This document shows, in pieces, positions 61,878 to 64,000 of a DNA stretch of 64,000 nt; position 1 is the first letter of the stretch; each line of letters starts with the position of its first letter. The notes under the pieces were generated by a model that was not told the origin of the DNA, did not search any database, and saw only the letters and a program-made list of their open reading frames with translations. The stretch is taken from the NCBI RefSeq assembly GCF_022414575.1, contig NZ_JADWYQ010000025.1, positions 1 to 64,000 of the forward strand. The letters run 5' to 3'. The DNA comes from Streptomyces sp. MUM 178J. GTDB taxonomy: Bacteria; Actinomycetota; Actinomycetes; Streptomycetales; Streptomycetaceae. The translations under genes were made by a program, and so were the position numbers.

Positions 61878-63266
61878 ATGCCGTACCGCCGTGGACGTCT
61901 CCTGCCGGTCCTCCTCGCCGTTCTCATCGCAGCCGCCGGTCCAGCGGCAGCGGACCCGGCGGCAACCAATGCGGCGGCGGCCAACCCGGCCGCGGCGTCC
62001 GCGCCCGCCGTCGTCGTCGACGGGCCGGTGCTCGGCCGCAACTTCCCCGATCCCGACGTGGTGAAGATCGGCGACACCTACCACGCGTACGCCACCAGCA
62101 CGGTCGGCAGGAACATCCAGCACGCCACCTCGCGCGACCTGGTGAACTGGACGCTCGCCGCCTCCGACCCCCTGCCCGCCCTCGGGGCGTGGGTGGACAA
62201 CGGCCGGCGCCGCGTTTGGGCGCCGGACGTATTCGACAACGGCGACGGTTACACCATGCACTACACCGCCCACGACAGGGCGAGCGGCAAGCAGTGCATC
62301 GGCACGGCCCTCGCCTCCTCCCCCGACGGGCCGTTCCGGCCGGTGGGCGACGCACCGCTGATCTGCCCGGTCGGGCAGGGCGGCGCGATCGACGCCGCCG
62401 GATACACCGAGAACGGCCGGCGCTACATGCTGTGGAAGAGCGACGGCAACTGCTGCGGCATGGACGCCTGGATCCATCTGCAGCCGGTCTCGGGCGACGG
62501 GACCCTCACCTCCGGACGCGCGGTCCGGCTGCTCAGGCAGGAACTCCCCTGGGAGGGCGGGGTCGTCGAAGCGCCCACGCTCATCAGGCGTGACGGACGC
62601 TACATCCTCTTCTACTCGGCCGGCTCCTACGAGGGCTACGGGTACGCCACGGGCTATGCCGTGGCCGACCGCCTCACCGGCCCGTACACCAAAACCGCCG
62701 AACCGCTCATGTCCACGGAGTCGTTCGCGGGTGCGGTACGGGGCCCCGGCGGGCAGGACCTGGTGACGGGCCCCGACGGCCGCGACCGCATCGTCTTCCA
62801 CGGCTGGAACGCCGACCGCTCCCAGCGCTTCATGTACGCCGCCGACCTTGTCTTCGCGGACGGCCGCCCGTTCGTGCGGGGCAGCGCCGTGCGGTACCAG
62901 GCAGAGGACGCCCGGCTGCACCGGGCCCAGGTGCGGGAGGCTGCGGGCGCTCTCGGCGGCCGGGCCGTCGCGTACATCGACCACGACGACAGCTCTGTGG
63001 AGTTCCGTGCCTTCGCCGTGTCGGCGGGCGTCCATCCGCTGTCAGTGCGCTACGGCAACGGCTCTCTGGACGAGGGCCGTCCGGCGGGGGCCTCGCACAA
63101 CCTGTCGGTCAACGGCGAAGACGCGGGGGTCGTGCTCTATCCGTACACGGGCTGGGACACCTGGCGGTACGCCCGTCGGCCCGTGGTCCTGGCAGCGGGC
63201 TGGAACACGATCCGGCTGTCCAAGGGCGAGCGCCACGCGGAGCTGGACTGCCTGGAGGCCGGCTGA
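61878..63266 (+). CDS. Secreted glycoside hydrolase, GH43-like, with C-terminal carbohydrate-binding module
   Basis: The protein has 462 residues. A signal peptide ([21 protein letters not shown]) precedes an Ala/Asn-rich linker and a five-bladed beta-propeller. Catalytic candidates are an Asp of NFPDPDVV (58 or 60), the Asp of GGAIDAAGY and the Glu of GVVEAPTLI, the usual GH43 trio. Residues ~335-462 ([17 protein letters not shown] onward) look like a CBM35/CBM6 module. It should attack arabinan or xylan side chains outside the cell. The ATG has AAGGAG. It is divergent from miaB and has no sugar-uptake genes near it. Confidence 0.88.
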   Translation: MPYRRGRLLPVLLAVLIAAAGPAAADPAATNAAAANPAAASAPAVVVDGPVLGRNFPDPDVVKIGDTYHAYATSTVGRNIQHATSRDLVNWTLAASDPLPALGAWVDNGRRRVWAPDVFDNGDGYTMHYTAHDRASGKQCIGTALASSPDGPFRPVGDAPLICPVGQGGAIDAAGYTENGRRYMLWKSDGNCCGMDAWIHLQPVSGDGTLTSGRAVRLLRQELPWEGGVVEAPTLIRRDGRYILFYSAGSYEGYGYATGYAVADRLTGPYTKTAEPLMSTESFAGAVRGPGGQDLVTGPDGRDRIVFHGWNADRSQRFMYAADLVFADGRPFVRGSAVRYQAEDARLHRAQVREAAGALGGRAVAYIDHDDSSVEFRAFAVSAGVHPLSVRYGNGSLDEGRPAGASHNLSVNGEDAGVVLYPYTGWDTWRYARRPVVLAAGWNTIRLSKGERHAELDCLEAG

Positions 63267-63395
63267 CGGCCGCGGCGGACGACTGCGGCTGCAGGTCTGC
63301 GCCGGACAGCAGACGGCGGCGGGGGACGGCGGACAGGTGCGGCTGTGACTGCGCGGAGGCTGCGGCTCCGTGTCGGACGGCAGTCGGCGGCAGAC

Positions 63396-63442
63396 GGCCG
63401 GGGGACGCCGGGGGACGGCCGGGGGACGGCCGGGGGACGCCG
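63396..63442. repeat. Short G-rich tandem repeat
   Basis: About four imperfect copies of GGCCGGGGGAC (period 11-12) lie between the GH43 gene and the lectin-like gene. Confidence 0.7.
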
Positions 63443-63487
63443 GACAGGTGCGGCGGGCGGCTGAGTGCTGAGCGCCGGGAAACGCCG

Positions 63488-64000
63488 TCAGCCCCACTTC
63501 TGCCGACTGGTCCGGTCACAGGCGAGCGTCCGCAGGCCGCTGCCGCTGTCGTCCAGGCACCTGCGCGTCACCCCGCTCCGCACCTCGACCGACTCATCGT
63601 CCCAGACGGTCACCGACCAGGTCTGAGACGCGGGGGCGTGCGAGCCGCACGGCACGGCGCGCAGCCCTGAACTCCCGTCGTCCAGGCACCGCCCCGTGGC
63701 ATGGTTCCTCAGCCGGTGCGTGCCGTCGGCGAGGGTGTGGACGGTCCACCACTGGTAGCTCATCCCATTGCACTTGTAGGTGCGCAGCTTCTCGTCGAGG
63801 CTGTCGTCGAGACAGCGGCCGGTCGCCCGGCTGACGAAGATCCTCCGGGTGCGGGGCAGCCCCGCCGTGCTTCCCGCCGCGCCGTTCTCCCCGGCGGTGG
63901 CCCCGGGTGCGGAGGAACCGGCGGCCGGGGCCGTTGCGGGCGGGGCGGCGAATAAGACGAGCGCGGCCAGGGCGAGCACGACGCCGAGCGCCAGTCCGGC
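63488..64000 (-). CDS. Secreted ricin-type beta-trefoil lectin domain protein, 5' end outside window
   Basis: About 170 codons are in the window. The N-terminal part visible is a hydrophobic signal helix (LALGVVLALAALVLFAAPPA) whose start codon lies beyond the right edge. After an Ala/Gly linker comes a beta-trefoil with three GRCLDD-type repeats and the QxW signatures YQWWTV, QTWSV and RQKWG. Such domains bind galactose- or other sugar-containing polymers. No catalytic domain is seen in the part available. Its place next to a convergent GH43 hydrolase fits polysaccharide use, but that is inference. Confidence 0.85.
   Translation of the reverse strand, partial: AGLALGVVLALAALVLFAAPPATAPAAGSSAPGATAGENGAAGSTAGLPRTRRIFVSRATGRCLDDSLDEKLRTYKCNGMSYQWWTVHTLADGTHRLRNHATGRCLDDGSSGLRAVPCGSHAPASQTWSVTVWDDESVEVRSGVTRRCLDDSGSGLRTLACDRTSRQKWG

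Overview
The window is a high-G+C actinobacterial chromosome segment, almost certainly from a Streptomyces. The evidence is the principal sigma factor with a lysine/alanine-rich N-terminal arm (HrdB type), the sporulation regulator WhiH beside it, a B12-dependent ribonucleotide reductase with NrdR, frequent GTG/TTG starts and leaderless genes. From memory, gene order matches, in reverse, the S. coelicolor core region that runs from ptsH through parC, parE, hrdB, whiH, recQ, rnhB, nrdRJ, lexA, a siderophore-synthetase operon, hflX, rshA, dapF and miaA to miaB. It is therefore conserved core chromosome, not an island. No tRNA, rRNA, IS element, prophage or CRISPR array is visible.

Layout. 1-7.7 kb: a Pat-like acetyltransferase running off the left edge; ptsH with a near-perfect DasR operator; a GntR/FCD regulator; an M23 peptidase behind a c-di-AMP (ydaO-type) riboswitch; and a translationally coupled pair of M16 peptidase subunits. 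7.9-20.2 kb: parC, a CobW GTPase, an SSS symporter with a DUF485 partner, parE, a small zinc-finger-like protein, a trypsin-like protease and hrdB. 20.5-31.5 kb: whiH, a frame-broken membrane-protein remnant, a NrtR-like Nudix regulator, a glycogen-debranching-like protein, a DUF4192 protein, a RecQ helicase fused to a phosphoribosyltransferase-like tail, two unknowns and rnhB. 31.9-42 kb: an ADP-ribosylglycohydrolase, a histidine phosphatase, a YdbC-like protein, a TerD protein, the nrdR-nrdJ operon (two NrdR boxes), lexA (SOS box) and a DinG-like helicase. 42.1-48.3 kb: a four-gene NRPS-independent siderophore operon. 48.6-64 kb: a lipoprotein protease, hflX, an M1 peptidase, an RSH protein with a divergent synthetase half, dapF, a membrane protein, miaA, a small two-gene unit with an antitoxin-like protein, a LigB-like protein lacking a metal ligand, miaB, a GH43 hydrolase and a partial ricin-type lectin.

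How the genes work together. Much of the window is chromosome maintenance and DNA supply: topoisomerase IV, RecQ, RNase HII, LexA, DinG and NrdR/NrdJ. A second theme is development and nutrient signalling: HrdB, WhiH, HPr/DasR, (p)ppGpp turnover and a c-di-AMP-controlled cell-wall hydrolase. The least understood parts are the siderophore operon, which lacks the decarboxylase and N-hydroxylase expected from related pathways, the RecQ fusion, the Nudix regulator with its self-operator candidate, and several repeat or palindrome-rich intergenic stretches. Six genes have a -10-like hexamer 6-7 nt before the start codon and are probably leaderless. All function calls come from reading motifs; no database search was run.
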